Positions 12,259-25,940 of a DNA stretch of 64,000 nt are shown here, in pieces; the stretch's first letter is position 1; every line of letters begins with the position of its first letter. The position numbers and the translations under genes were made by a program. The stretch is from the NCBI GenBank assembly GCA_013396635.1, contig WBMW01005750.1:109538-173537 (forward strand). Direction: 5' to 3'. The notes beneath the pieces were generated by a model, which saw nothing but the letters and a program-made list of their open reading frames with translations, did no database searches and was not told where the DNA came from. Source of the stretch: Penelope pileata (taxonomy: Eukaryota > Chordata > Aves > Galliformes > Cracidae).

Positions 12259-14673
12259 GAAGGTTGTTTTACAGGCTTTTGTTTCTGGAAAGAGTACAGG
12301 TTTAACCAACCTTAGGCACATTTGTGAAGGCAGCGAATTAAATTTTTGCTTTTGAATTGGAACCTATGTTACTGTTTTAAGAAAGATTTCTGTTATCGAG
12401 CTTAGTCAAAATGTGCAGCCAAGAAGAAGAGAGACCGACCGTCTGGCTGACCCTCCCTCCTGCCCACACACAGAAATATGTATACTGTGGCCAGATCTAG
12501 TAAATGCTGTTTCAAGGGGAGTTCGTTTCAACTTCTTTCGTTTATGTCCAGAACATTTGCTGTGTTTTATGTCTATGACCATGCACTACTGGACAGGAGG
12601 TTCAGATGGTTAGTGGAAACTGCTTAGCTGGGAACGGCAGTTCAGTCTATGCGCTAATGATGAAAGGTGTTGTTATTATGTGCATTACTCTGTCAGTTTT
12701 TTAACACAGTAAGAAACAATAATTATCTTCAGCAAGAAAATAGGCTGAAATTATTCAACATGAACAAAATTACCCAAATAGAGCTGTTGTTCAAAGGGTT
12801 TCATAATAAAACCATGCCCAGTTTAAAATTTCTTCCATGATCGATGATCAGACTGGGTGTGCTGCGAAGTTGATATATCCATTTCAAAGATTCCTCATTT
12901 GATTTTAGCTGTGAGGTACTTCATAACTAAATGATGAGAAAACAGTGTTTTCACAGTGTAAGCAAAATCTGGTGATTTTGAAAAATGCTGAGACCAGGAC
13001 TCCAAAAATTGACCCAGAGTCAGCCTCCACGCACAGAGCATCTAGACCCGGCATACTACTTCTTCCTTGAGCCAGATTTTCCTTCTTTCCTTTTCCTGGT
13101 CTAGGACAGATAGAAAATGGTTAGACAGCTAAATTAGAGCTGTTGTGTTTGTCACCGTAATCTTTTTATCAACCATTTTGTTCTGGTGCTGATGTTGCTC
13201 CAATCCCCACATAAATCTTGCAATTTTGTTTCACATCTGGTGAGGGTACAATGAGGTAGCCCTGAATAACAGACACATACGAGTTTGTGTTTGCATACCG
13301 CAGTCTTTTTCGCTTATCAGTATTTTTTAAAGCAAAAAGATTTTTCTTTGTTAATACTTTGATCCTCAACGGTGTAAGAATAGAACAATATCGCCATTAT
13401 TTGAATTATATAAAGAATTCAGAAAAATGTATGAAATGTTCCTGTAGTCTTGTGTATGCAAGATATGAAGTAAATTTCGTTCTTCTTAACTTACTACCAT
13501 TCCATGTCTTCTTTCAATAGAACTTCTACAGGCTGTTAGAAGATTACTCAGTGCATAGAATGGACTACTCCAGTGAGTGAAGGAAAAATATGATTTTTCT
13601 CCTTGTAGACTCACCTTTGATGTAACCCTATTGGACTAGGTACAACCTGGGAAATTTTAAGTGTTTCTGCTGGGAAGTTAGAATGAAGCTTCTGCCTCCA
13701 TTTGCAAAAGCATCAAAGTGTCAACTGCAGAAGCAGAGCTCTTGTGCTTGGGAGACTCTCAGAACTTGCTTATAGGTGTAAAGACAATAAATAAAATGAA
13801 AATTGGTTTTCCCAGTAGGTTTGGATTTTTAGGGAGCCTCATTTCTCTGGCAGCAAACATCTAAACCAGGGAAACAGCATTAAGTAGCCCAACATCTGGC
13901 AAAGCAGATAGCATAGACATAGCCCCAGTTAGGTCAGGCAGACAAAGCTTCACAAAATCCAGATTTTGCCCTGTCAGCAAGACATTATTTGTGTCAGGAT
14001 GCAGACAGCAAAAAGATGGTACGCAGATGGAAACTGGGTCAATCAAAGGCGAAGAAGCTCAGGCGGAAGAGTTTAGCTGCTATCACTTTTTGAAGACAAG
14101 GTTATCTGAACTCTTGCTTTTTCAATTGTTTACAGATGCATCATTTTATTAATTCAAATATTTAGTAGACCCCACTAAATAATCATGTGAGATTTATTAG
14201 TGTTGTTTCCAAAGCTGATTACAGCAGAGAGATATTGCTTGTTAATCTTTTCCCATTTAGAATCCCACACCCCTTTTCAGAGCACAGATGCTAAAACCAC
14301 AGGACATAATTTTAATCCTCAGGTACTGTCACAGCTATGGATCCAACTGATTTTATTCCAGGTAAAGGATAGCCAACTGCAATATGCTTACTTGCAAAAC
14401 CATAATTGGGGGAACTGTCATCTAAGCAAATAACGCATTAGCTGACCGTGCACGAAATAAATGGCTTTCCTTTAGAATTAAGCTTATAGTCTCCTATTGT
14501 CTTACATGAGGGGAGGTAGGGGCAGTTCAGCAGTTTCTCCAGGGTTAGCAGGGCACGAAATGTGGGACTTATCTGGCTCGAATGGAGCCAGTCTTTGATC
14601 CTAGCAATCAAGCAGAGGGACACAACTATTGCCAGAGATTCAGACGACTCCATCATTTTAGCTGTGAATCCTG

Positions 14674-14739
14674 TGGAAAGAAAGAGCGAAAAAGAAAAGT
14701 AGTGAGAAAGAAGGAAAGAAAAAAAGAAAGAGGAAAATA
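14674..14739 (+). repeat. Purine-rich GAAA-type tract
   Basis: About 65 bases on the + strand are almost only A and G, with three pyrimidine interruptions, in GAAA/GGAAAG units. On the opposite strand it gives the T/C/S/F-rich part of a chance open frame at 14,438-14,869. Long polypurine tracts can adopt triplex (H-DNA) structure. Confidence 0.75.
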
Positions 14740-17700
14740 AACCTTTCTGATTTAGATAGAAAGCTTCATTTCCCCAGTTGCAATAAGACTCAAGCATGCT
14801 AAAACAGTCAACTTTATACAGCAATAGAGAGCAACTCATTAGATAGCAAATGAAGGAATGTAACTGCATTTATAACATTTGCATCAGTTTGGAAGGGAAA
14901 CGCAAAGCACATCTCCATTTCAAGCCTTTAAAGCAAATATCCATGGCTTATGACTGCAAGCAGGTAGCATATCTAAAATCATTTCTTAAAATAACAAGGT
15001 GGAAGCAGTTCTTAGATTGATTGTTCATTAGCTACTAATGAGACCCTGAAAATAAAGGTATTTGCCAAACAAATGATTAAAAAATAGTAGACATTAATCA
15101 TTTCTTGTTTAAAACTAGTTGATCACAAAGATGACAAGCCGTGTTAGAGCATCCCAGCTACAACACTGCAAAATTCACAGAGTGAAGATGTACTGCATGG
15201 GGCACCTGAGGATGCACATCAGCCAGCAGCACGCCTGAACGCTTTTATTTTCTGCTCCCACAGGTGTTCACAGAGCCTTGTTCCCACAACTGCTGTCAGA
15301 GAGGGCTGAAAGCACCCCAGACACTTCTGTGAGCACGTATTTCTGTGTAAACACAGGTCACACATGCATGTATGCCTGTGCACTCACCAGTCTGTGGCAC
15401 TGGTTTGGTTTAGCATCACAACGTGTCTCATGGTAGTGTAGGGCCTGAGGTGTGGATCCGGTGCCTCAGGCACCCAAACAAAGCTTCTTTTCTGAGCTCT
15501 CTGTGCCGCAGTCACTGTGCAAACACCCAGTTACAAACATCACATACCTTGGCCATTAGTCACAGCACGTTGCAGGTTAGCATGTGTTCATGCAAACAGC
15601 AAAAAAGTCAACAAATGCATAAAACCGTCTCAGCTGGTCTCAAGTGAGCATATGCAAACAGGAAGATGCATTTACCATGAGAGGAAGGAGGGCAGAGCAG
15701 CTGCCAGCCTCTGTCTGGCCACCCGGAGGCTACGCTAGCTGCCATCGCCAGATCCTCCCTGCTCAGCACACCTTCAGGTCCCAAAGCCACCCACGTGCTG
15801 CAGCTCCAAACCAGCCCTGAGTCATCAGGAAGTTCCCACAGGGACAGAAAACAGAAGGCAAGGACACTTTCACTCAGTTTTCCCCACGCTGCTCCTAGAG
15901 CACAGGCAGCATCGTACTGCTGCTCCATGCAGTCACCACCTGCGCCCAGAGCTCACATCCATCCCCTTCTTATGTGGTTTCCTCTCAATCCAATCAGCAT
16001 TGCTCTGTCTCCTTCCCAGCACTGGCCTCTTAAATAGTTTTTCACGGACAATTCCACAGTGCAAACATGGATTTCTCACACGGTTGCTAAAGTTGCCCAG
16101 CTTTACTCCTTCCTCCACTGTAAATCATCCAGCCCTGAGAACCTGGAGCAAACAGCGCATACCTGAAAGATACGTTGCAACCTTTTATTGGTGCAGGGTG
16201 TTTGCTAGCTTAGATTTCTCCTGAGAAATGTAAAAGAGGTACAAGCCAAGAATATAAACTAGCTTCCAAAAGGTGCTTTATTAAAGCAGCAAGACATAGG
16301 AAGCCTTTCACTAACCTCCATAACTCGCTTCTACACAGCTGGATGAGGTGATTCCTCCTGCGGGAGAGCCGTGTTTCAGTGCATGGCCACCATCACACTT
16401 CCAGCCAGATGCAGCCAGTCATGGCTCCTCTCATCCCGGGAGGCACCACCCGCCCAGGCATGGAGTAGTACAGGTTCCTTCACATTTACGGACTGGGCAG
16501 TAAGGAGGCTGACGCTACAAGGTGGATGGATAAAAAGAATCAGAAGAATGTGTTTTACAGCTATTCCATGTGATGGCCGGGGGAGGAGGAGGAAGAGGGG
16601 AGAATTAATGGGGCTCCGGTGTTTGCATTTGAGTGAGCCTTTAGTCTCAGCTCTTCACAGCTCACTGTGAGACTCTTCCACTTAGACTTAGAGGGACATT
16701 ATCCCACAGGTTGTAGTCAGACATGGAGTCATTTAATCATTAGTACCAACATCACGGCTGTGAGATCTGTGGCCAAAGAGCTAATGTCTCAGACACATCT
16801 GATTTTCAAAAGATACTGCTCATTTTATCTCTTCTTCTGGCAAATTAGAGAAAATTTTATCTGCAGAAACAAAACTAAAGATTTACCCACTGTTGTACCA
16901 GGAATGATTTTAAAAACATTATTGTGTTATATTCAGGATCAGTACAGGGATGTATTTCATGTAACTTCGCTGGTTCAGAACAGGAGCAGGGACTGCATGT
17001 TCAATAGTGCCAAAATTGCATTGCTTCAGCAGAACATTAATTAATTTTTTGACCCTTCACTCTCTTTGACCCAGTTCAGAGAAGCTTATTGCTGTTGTCA
17101 GGTCAGAGCTTGTTACAAAGAGCCAAGTGTCAGCTTTCCACTTACAGAGTGTTCTGGTTGGAGTCTGTCTGTTTGCATAGGATATGTCTTTGTCCTTGAC
17201 CTGTGTTGTTTGTATAGTTCTTCAGAGCAGAAACAAGGAATTAGCCTTCTGATAAAATTTACAGATGACATTGATCAGTGAGCTGAAACTCCACAGCTGA
17301 TTAGTTCTGCCTTCCTTAGGAGTTAATGGGAAAATAAACCTTCTCTTTAATGAGATGGACAACATAAAAAAGTTTTCTGGAAAATAGGCAAGATGCCCTA
17401 TTGCAAAAATTAAACACACAGAGAAGTAGCACAGTGCCAGAAGACCTATAGAAATGGCAAAGCTCAATAAATAGGATGGATAAACCAGGGACCATGAAAT
17501 TCTCCTGCAGAGTGGTGTGAATTTGTTCTTCCTTCCACATCAGTCCTACACCCAAGCCTATTTTGTTCAAGAATGCTAAAACAGCACAGAAGACAGTCAT
17601 GAAAACCATTCAGGCTCGTGTAGTGGTAATTTAATGTTTATCTGACACAGAATATTATACGGGAAGAACATGTTTCTTTGTTAGTAGAGTTTACCCCTTA

Positions 17701-20454
17701 AGTGGGAGGATCAATTTGTAAACACTTGAAGCTCAAATGGCAAGAGGGAGAGTGGTGTATGCTCAGGTAAAGGTACATGCTAAAAACATGCATTTTTAAA
17801 GAACAGAAATAAATGTCACATACACCACAACCCTTCCACAAAAAAACTAACCAGTTTGGTACCATTTGAGCCATTGTTTCCCAGAGTAAGCTTTCTGCAC
17901 ATTCAGATATGTTGGGCTTTCTTGAGAGGTGCCTCAATTCAGATCCCAGAAACTGAAGCAGTCAAAGTTACAGATACTATTGAAACATGGGCCATGAGTA
18001 ACTTCATGTTTTGTCTATGCTTTTTCTCCATCTTGGACCAAATACTTTGCTCTGTGTGTGTTGTCCTCACCTAAAACTTACAATATCACATGTGAATTGA
18101 GAAAGAAAAGTGTTTCCTACAAAACAATTTCCTATTATAAATGTACACGTCAAATTTATAAATGCTACTGATAAAAAGCAGTTGAAGTTACCCAAAAAAA
18201 TACAGTGGTAAAGTATGGCAAAAATACAGCACAGGTTACTTTTACTTGCTATTCTAGACCTGGACTTATTTACATACCTCATTTTTGTGCATCAAGTCAA
18301 ATAAAGCTATGTTACCTTTAGGAATTTGTACTTTAGTCAAATCTGAAATAAGAGGAAATTCTTTTCTGCAATTACTTCTGCGAACCTGGAAAATTAGGAT
18401 GCTGCACAGCAGCTGTGGAACAGCATGATATTTCAGGAAGCACAGACCAGGGGAGAAGCTATAATGGAATTGGTCTCAGTTTCAACTGTACATCCCTCCA
18501 TACTATGGCATTAGTCTTACTACAGAATTTAATGAGCACCTGAGATGTAGGAGTGAGACCATGCACAGATGCAATGGAAAAGCTGTTATTCTCTCCCATA
18601 GTGGTGATCTGCCCTGTCACTACTTTGGTTTCAGCTTTCCCCAGTCTCTTCCTTTTATGTGCATTTTTTCATTGTTAAGCTTAAGCGCACTTCTCTTTAA
18701 CTTGGATTCAATAAGAAAGTTGTGCCAAGTCAAACTTTTCAGCTTTCATGTCTTTGGCCAAAGAAATTAGCTTGATTGTATTTACTGCTCAGGGAATCTG
18801 ATTATGGTGGAAACCTAAAGAACTCATTTTCAAGGGACATTCTTGCAAAGACCGTGGCTGCCTGACGCAGCTGCTACAGGACACCAAGGAAATCACGCCA
18901 TGAAAATACCACTGCCACTTCTGCACACACAGCATATCTATCATCAGCTTCACTGCATTACAGGGATGATGGAATGGCACATGGGGATAATTTTGAAGTC
19001 CACATAGTCTGTAACCAGGTGCCCTCTCCAGAACACAGGGTACATCTGCATCTGTGCCTTGACACAGGGTAGAATGGGGAAAGGAGCACTGAAAAAAAAA
19101 TACAGGAAAAAGATGACCCTCTTTGAAAAAACACTTTACACCCCATATGGTAGTGGGTTATTACATTACCATCATTGGAGCCCCTTTCTGCTCTGTTTGC
19201 TCTGCAGTTATATACAGAGAGCAGGGAAGATCTGAATTAGACAAACGTGGCACACTGCATTCTTGGGAGCATTACTAATCTTGTAACGATATCAGCTGTG
19301 AGGCATCTCAGCGGTAAGGGGGAGTGGAGCTAAAACAGACAAAGGGAATAAGGATCAACAGTACAGAACTGAGGCAGCAAAACAGGAAAACAAACAGGGC
19401 TAAGGAGCAGGAAAAACAAGAGAGAAACATAAGAAGATGAGAAGGAAGAGAGGGTGAAAAAACAGGCATAAGGAAACAAACTCAATTTTACAACAGTAAA
19501 GGGCTCATGGCATCCCAAAAGGCTCCCATGGTTTTTGTCACCTTTTTGATGATAGTAGGTAGGACTTACTACCCCAGCACATCAGTGCTGAACTGCAAAT
19601 AGCCATCTCACACTGACTTTTAATCACTGACACCTCCAATTGCAAACAGCACAGCAAGAGAGCACTGAGTGGTCTGTGCATCATACCATGGCCATACAAG
19701 GACTTAATCATCTTCCTATGGTGAATTTAGGAAGCAGCTGCTCTATAAGGCCTCAGTGCTTAAGGATGAAAAATGTGTTTTTACAAACACTGCTGTGTGT
19801 TGAGGAAGATTGCCATGCATGTCCTTAGCCTTGAACATCAGGAAGTGCTGTTCTGCTTGACCTTTATTTTAGAGGAAAGAGGATTTTTTAAAATAAAAGT
19901 GTGATTATTTGTATGTTCTGCATTATAGGCTACACCATGCTTTTACAGATCATGCAGCTGTGTTTGACCATAGGAGAGAGGAGCTCTCAGACTATTCTAG
20001 CACTTTTCATACTTAAGGGAACATGATGTTAGCCTCCCTGATGAAAATACATGACTTAAAAAGAAATCACCAGAGATTGCTTTCCCTTCTTTTTTTTTTT
20101 TTTTCTTTCCCCCTCCTAAGTGACACATACAGCCAAAGTATCTGGCAATATTCTGATATACACTTTTTCTTTGTTCTAGTTATCATTGCTTAGGATTCTG
20201 CAGAACTAGGGAATACTTTTGACTATCTAGGAAGGGAGGAGATTTGCATGTAAAAAACCAAGAGTGAAATAAACTTCTTCCATCCTATGTAGTCCCTGGA
20301 GTTTTGTATTTGCCCTGAGTGATGTCTACACCACAGTAGGGAAGGAAAATTCTAGTTTCAAGGCTTGAAGATCATTATTTTAGTAAACTGGAGCAAGGAA
20401 GGAAAAAAAAATACCTGAATGTTTATGAGCACTGAATCCCTGTTTTGTTAGAGA
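14740..20454. other. Anonymous non-coding DNA
   Basis: No gene signal that I can support. A moderately GC-richer section (about 15,200-16,700) carries short overlapping frames on both strands up to 106 codons, without domains. A small palindrome, GTGCCT-C-AGGCAC, lies at 15,461-15,473. A T15 run at 20,090-20,104 lies upstream of the CR1 copy. Confidence 0.55.
20090..20104. repeat. Poly-T run (15 T)
   Basis: Fifteen T residues in a pyrimidine-rich context continuing to about 20,117. Confidence 0.85.
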
Positions 20455-21607
20455 AATTGCAGGAATGACTTTAGCAAAGCCTTTGATACTGTCTCCCACA
20501 GTATTCTCCCAGAGAAGACGGCAGCCCGTGGCCTAGACAGGTGTACTCTTAGCTGGTAAAAAACTGTCTGGAGGGCCTGGCCCAGAGAGTGGTGGTGAAT
20601 GGTGTTAAATCCAGCTGGCATCCAGTCACGAGTGGTGTTCCCCAGGGGTCAGTACTGGGGCCCACCCTGCTTAATATCTTTGTTGATGATCTGGACAAGA
20701 GGATTGAATGCACCCTCAGTAAGTCTGCAGATGACACAAAGTTGGGAGAAAGCGTCAATCTGTCTGAGGGTAGGAAGGCCCTGCAGAGAGATCTGGACAG
20801 GCTGGATCAATGGGCTGAGGCCAATGGGATGAAGTTCAGCAAGGCCAAGTGCTGGGTCCTGCACTTTGGTCACAACAACCTCATGCAATGCTATAGGCTT
20901 GGGGCAGAGTGGCTGGAAGACTGTGCTGAGGACAAGGACCTTGGGGTGTTGGTCAGTGCTCAGCTGGACATGATCTAGCAATGTGCCCAGGTGGCCAAGA
21001 AGGCCAATGGTATTCTGGTTTGTATCAGAAATAGTGTGGCCAACAGGACCAGGGAGGTGATTGTCCCCCATACTCAGCTCTGGTGAGGCCATACTTCAAG
21101 TACTGTGTTCAGATTTGGGCCCCTCACTACAGGAAACACATTGAGGCCCTGGAGCGTGTCCAGAGGAGGGCAACAAAACTGGTGAGGATTCTGGAGCACA
21201 AGTCTTATGAGGAGCGGCTGAGGGAACTGAGTTTGTTCAGTCTGGAAAAGAGGAGGCTCAGGGGAGACCTTGTTGCTCTCTACAACTCCCTGAAAGGAGG
21301 TTGTGGTGAGGTGGGGGTCAACCCCTTCTCCTGGCTAACAGCAATAGGACAAGAGGGAATGGCCTCAAGTTGCGCCAGAGGAGGTTCAGGTTCGATATTA
21401 GGAAAAGCTTCTCCAAAAGAGTGATCAGGCACTGGAATGGGCTGCCCAGGGAAGGACAATTAAGTCACCATCCCTGGAGGTGTTCAGGAAATGTGTAGAT
21501 GTGGTATTAGGGGACATGGTTTAGTGATTTAGTGGGTAATATAGGTGATAGGTGGATGGTTGGACTAGATAATCTTAGAGGTCTTTTCCTGCCTTTATAA
21601 TTCTATG
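20455..21607 (+). mobile_element. CR1 LINE, 5'-truncated, decayed ORF2 C-terminal half
   Basis: CR1 is a non-LTR retrotransposon whose ORF2 encodes an endonuclease and reverse transcriptase. This copy begins inside the RT domain: the frame from 20,467 reads DFSKAFDTVSHSIL. It keeps GVPQGSVLGP at 20,634-20,663 and the catalytic box FVDD at 20,679-20,690 (YxDD class). It continues through the CR1 C-terminal region, including SYEERLRELSLFSLEKRRLR at about 21,208-21,267. The 3' end shows TTGGACTAGATAATCTTAGA, then GGTCTTTTCC, and stops at TTCTATG (21,607), the CR1 terminus. Breaks: a one-base loss near 20,556 places TAA after LSW, a TAG lies at 20,976-20,978, and frameshifts lie near 21,067 and 21,342. 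It is not active. Modest divergence from remembered CR1 sequence makes it clearly younger than the copy at 52.8 kb. I cannot name the subfamily, and the exact 5' truncation point is uncertain by about 10 bp. Confidence 0.96.
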
Positions 21608-21729
21608 GCAACAAAATGGGACAGAATGTTGGTGGGAAGATTCAACCTCTGCTGCCATATCACCAACATCTGTCTCTGATGTCATGGGCCAACATAATAA
21701 AATGGGAGGCATTACTTTCAGAGCAGCCC
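21604..21729 (-). mobile_element. Mariner-type DNA transposon (Galluhop), 5' end fragment
   Basis: Read on the - strand from 21,729, the sequence starts with GGGCTGCTCTGAAAGTAATG, the terminal inverted repeat I recognise for the chicken mariner Galluhop. It continues through the matching leader (TTATTATGTTGGCCCATGAC and onward) to GTTGCCAT near 21,604. The terminus sits beside TA at 21,730-21,731, the mariner target dinucleotide. Homology stops where the CR1 3' end begins, and the transposase and the other end are not seen upstream of the CR1. About 125 bp survive. It is non-coding and immobile. The family name rests on recognition from memory; the mariner-like terminus and TA are directly visible. 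Confidence 0.85.
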
Positions 21730-22448
21730 TACTTTCAAAATACTCTTAACAGCTTTAGTACAGATATTACTAAGTTGATAAAACAGGGCACTGAGCAACA
21801 AGGTCAATTAGCCACTTAAAATAGCAGAGCAGAAAGTATTTAGAGCATTGGTAATAGCATACCTTGAAGTTCAATAAACCAAAGATTTTGAAAATCTTAT
21901 TTGAAACATCTTACTTGAGCCTGATTTCTGGAAAACGGTGGTCTCGGAAAATGAGTGCTTTTGAACAATTGGTAATATAGCACTAATTTTGAGTTAAAGT
22001 CACCTTTTATATAATTTCAGTGTCTAAATTGTATATTGTTAAGATCTTCATATTTTAGTTGCAAAATAGGCTGAATCAAGCATTGCTGTCTCTGAGGCAC
22101 AAGTTGTCTCCAATTTATCAAATAAATTGAAGGTAATGAAACTATTTACAGGAGGATGAGCTACAGGAGAAGGTTTTAAATTAGAAGGTTCAGTAACATC
22201 TTAACAATTTTTATGCTACATTAAGCCAGAAAATTATTTCTGTGATTGTCATGCTTAATTTATAGGGAAAGCTTCAATGCATATCTAACACAATAATAAT
22301 AATGTCTCTAAAAGTATGGGTAAAATGAGAGGTTTCAACATTCGCCACTATTAATGAATACCCCAAATAATAAACATAGATTTTTACTTCAAAACTGGTA
22401 TCTTCCAAGCTGATCTCCAGCACAAATTAAGCCCACATGAAACAAAAA

Positions 22449-22484
22449 CTTTTCAAATTGCAAAATCTTTTCAAATTGCAAAAA
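22449..22484. repeat. 18-bp tandem duplication
   Basis: CTTTTCAAATTGCAAAAT is followed at once by CTTTTCAAATTGCAAAAA. The two copies differ by a single base, indicating a recent slippage duplication. Confidence 0.9.
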
Positions 22485-23333
22485 CTTATTATTGCTGCAT
22501 TTTCTATCTATGGACGTCACTGAGGAGAGTCTATATTTGGTCTTAATGCATGAAGAGAATAAGGAGTTGCATCCTCAAACAGGCATGCCTTTATATTGTG
22601 AATAAATACTGGCATTTGAATGGGTTCACGCTCATGGCTAAGAATCTGTGATTTAAGCATCCTGAGATACACCTGAAACCACGACATACCATGTAGTAAC
22701 TGCATTAGCAGCTTAGAACAATAACTTATTGCTGTGGAGAAGGGAGAGGAGGAAGATGAATTGCCCGACACTGACTGTACAATCTAAACCTCAAAAGAAA
22801 TTCTGTGTCTCAGACTTCACTTTACTCAGAACATGATAGCTACCATCTCTGCTCTAAATGTGGATGTCTGGATTTTTCTAATACCCCCATTTTTGAATAA
22901 TCCAGATTACTTTGTCCATAGTACCACACTGTTCACTGAAAAGGAAGGGTGACATTTTAATAACTGAGTCATCTACATGATGCGTCAGTTCCATGTAGAA
23001 ACTTCCCTGAAGAATTTCCCTGACCAAGTATTAGTCACAGCTGAGCAAAACATTTTGTAAATGTCCATGGTCTAAGCTAAAACCTTGTTCTTTTATCAGA
23101 CGTGGATGAAGTGAAGCCCATAATATTGACTGTCTTGCAGGCTGAATCTATGGCAGGAGGTGTCTTGCCATAACTTCATTGATTTCAACAGAGCTGTGAT
23201 GATGCTATGGGAAATCTAATTTGTTGCACTGTCAGAGCCACAATAGTACTTTCTGTCCATTATCTATGCATTTACACAAACTAAATGTTATTCCCCCTCA
23301 TACACTCCCCGACCCACTCACCAACCCTCTCCT

Positions 23334-23334
23334 N
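23334..23334. other. Unresolved base (n)
   Basis: A single ambiguous base in a C/T/A-rich stretch: a sequence-quality mark, not biology. Confidence 0.99.
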
Positions 23335-25897
23335 CACATTATCTAATTTGGATTCAATTTAGAAACACCTTTTCCTTTTTAAGCCACATATGGAGGACAT
23401 TTTCCCTGTCTCCAATCCTTCTCCAAAATATAGGAGCTGCCTCATCTTACACTCAAACTTGTATGGGTGACAATCTTACTGTGATAAATTACTCTAGGGT
23501 CACACTTGAAACAAAAGCCTCAGGAGCATTTGTTCATACAGTAAAACAAATCAACATTCTTTTTTTATCTTCCTGCCCTGTGTTTTCATTTCCTCCATTA
23601 GCAACCTTTATCTGAGATCTCATCTTTCACTTCACAAAATCTGAGAGATCCTTTTAATATGGTAGCTATCCTTTCTCCTCTTACTCAGAAGTTATATAAA
23701 GAAAAATCACACTTCCCAAATAATATACAACAAAGAAAAATAACAGACTTCGCACTTACTCATTGAATTATTTGCCATCTTCAAACTGTCGACAGCTTCT
23801 TGATGGAAATATTCTGTGATTCATTTCTTTGTTATTGTCATCCCAGACAATCATTTCCCTGCTCAGTTTCACCTTAAGATACAAAGATCCCTTGTTTGTT
23901 TAGAAGGGCTGGTTAGCTGGTTTGGATTTAGATACTGTGTCAATGAAATATGCTTGCAAGTATACGAGGTGATCAGTTCTATGAAGTGAAGAAGCGTAAG
24001 TTCACTGTTTTAAAATATACCACCTTGAGGTCAACCAGAGCTTGGGGAGACTTGTGGGTGATTTCTGCGTGTGCATGGATGCTGAAGCCTGTATGGCAGA
24101 GGATGGCTGGCAGGGACCCCAGGTAAGGACCAAAGTAGGCACTGCTGTCCAACGTCTGCTCCCATTTATTCCCACATCTTCCCAGATCCTGACTTGGGCC
24201 TTGGTGCCAGTGCATCCCTGCTCTTTCAGTGGTTATGCCAAACATTAAAGCTCAGAAACCCCTCCTTTTTTGCATATATTTGTGTATGCAACTCTCCATC
24301 AATTTCAGTGGAGCTTTACTCACATTTACTGAAGTTTTGAAGATCTGAATTTTGAAATTCTCTATATGCTTCATTTCAGGAACCATCCACTTGTACTCAC
24401 TAATTAGCACTGAACACTTTGGTGATGACTAGATCTTCACAGATTTTTATGTGCTGCCATTTGTCTGCAGTTGCCTTGTGTAAATAGCACATGGGATAAA
24501 TCATTTGCCTATAAATATTTTTATGCTTGTCTGTATTCAGCTCTTGTAGATCAGTCATTATGAGCGTATTACAAACCCTTGCTTTGGGTGGGAGAAGTCT
24601 GTGTCTGCCCCTGACTATTCTTTGTATCAATCCAGAAATTTTCCTTAGGTAAAACCAAACAACTGTTTCCCTGAAATCTGTATGAGAAAGACTCATTGAA
24701 GATTTGTTTTATGAAAGAAAATATGCACAACCCACCTTTATAACAAATAGATTTTTCTGTTATTATCTACTGAACAAAAATACAATTTCTATAACAAGGG
24801 CAAAATGCAATCTAATTTTTCTAAGTACTACATTGTTCGTTGTTGATTTTTTTCAGTAGGACTGAGGGCAGCAACAAACCGCAACACACACCTAACAAAG
24901 GCTGCTGTAGTGCTAGGATGTCTCTCCAGCTGCTGCTTTATTGAATCTTCTCTTTATGAGGCATATTATCCCTACGTTATACTTCTTGATTCCTCTTCTC
25001 CACCAGCATCTTCCCTACCGCAGGTGGCCACTGCTGGCCCTGAATTGAAATTTTCTTGTGCCCATAACCTCTCCTTTAAACTGCACAGCCTCCATTTCTT
25101 TTGCAATATACTAAGAAATACACTTCCTTTCAATTATCGTGCCTTCAGCATTACATCTGGTCATTATTTTCATCCTATTTTTTCTCTTTGTTACTTCTTT
25201 AAAATCAGAAAATGGTGTCTCTGATCATTGTGGACATGTAATCAGGATAATCAAAGGCAGTTCCTGCAGGCTGCAGTGACAAATTTTATAAAACAGACCA
25301 CGTAAATGTAAAAGTCTTGGATTAGGTAGTTGTAGATGTGTTCAGATAGGTGCTTGTAAGCATGTGTCTTCAGATGATATAAATACAGATCTCAGCAAAT
25401 CCTTCAATAGTCGTGTTTTTAACACCACTTTAGAACTTGGTATGATATAAAATATAATATATCCTTATACTGGTAAGCATGGCAGTTGCCAAATCTGCTT
25501 GTATGGAAAACAGAAAATGTAATGCATGTGCAAGGACACCTGTTGCTACATTTTTATTTCACAAGAGCTTCCTGTCTTAACATACTACATCTAATACACA
25601 GGTAGAGAAAGAATGTCATCTGGCAGCCAAGCAACGCTTGGCTTCAAATGGAAGTTGCTTTTTTTTACAGAGTTTTCCAGTCCAAATCCCACTAGTTAAC
25701 TACTAGAACTAAATAACATTTTTGCCTTTCCCAGTTTTCTTAGCATAACGATCTTCTTCATTTTGAAAGAATACAGGTTACGGTGACTAACTTTTCTGGT
25801 ACTAAGGAATATTGAGAACACGTGTAATGTCATGTACGTTGACTCTTCAGTTTATTTCAAAAAATGTCTAATCTTCATGTGAGTTATCCATTCTCGC

Positions 25898-25940
25898 AAA
25901 AAAAAAAAAAAAGAAGAAAAAAAAAGAAAAAAAGAAAAAA
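25898..25940. repeat. A-rich low-complexity tract
   Basis: A15 followed by interrupted (GAAA)-like units, 43 bases of only A and G. No retroposon body is recognisable on its 5' side. Confidence 0.9.

Larger units (their letters stand above)
9600..14673. other. Anonymous non-coding DNA
   Basis: No gene recognised. It contains an ATGCA-rich patch with two short palindromes (10,048-10,319), an A11 run at 10,725-10,735 and a T16/AAT microsatellite at 12,229-12,258. A short internal duplication around AGTGCTCAGC lies near 11,466-11,490. Open frames up to 112 codons (11,105-11,443) have no visible domain. Confidence 0.55.
21732..25897. other. Anonymous non-coding DNA
   Basis: No gene or named repeat is recognised. 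It includes an 18-bp tandem duplication at 22,449-22,484 and one unresolved base (n) at 23,334. Open frames up to 104 codons (24,910-25,224) show no domain. Confidence 0.55.

Noticed and set aside
14438..14869. 143-codon minus-strand frame with an F/S-rich middle.
   Set aside because: The F/S-rich part is just the complement of the purine tract at 14,674-14,739. The rest has no recognisable features.
20649..21092. 147-codon minus-strand frame.
   Set aside because: It is the antisense shadow of the CR1 reverse-transcriptase region on the + strand.
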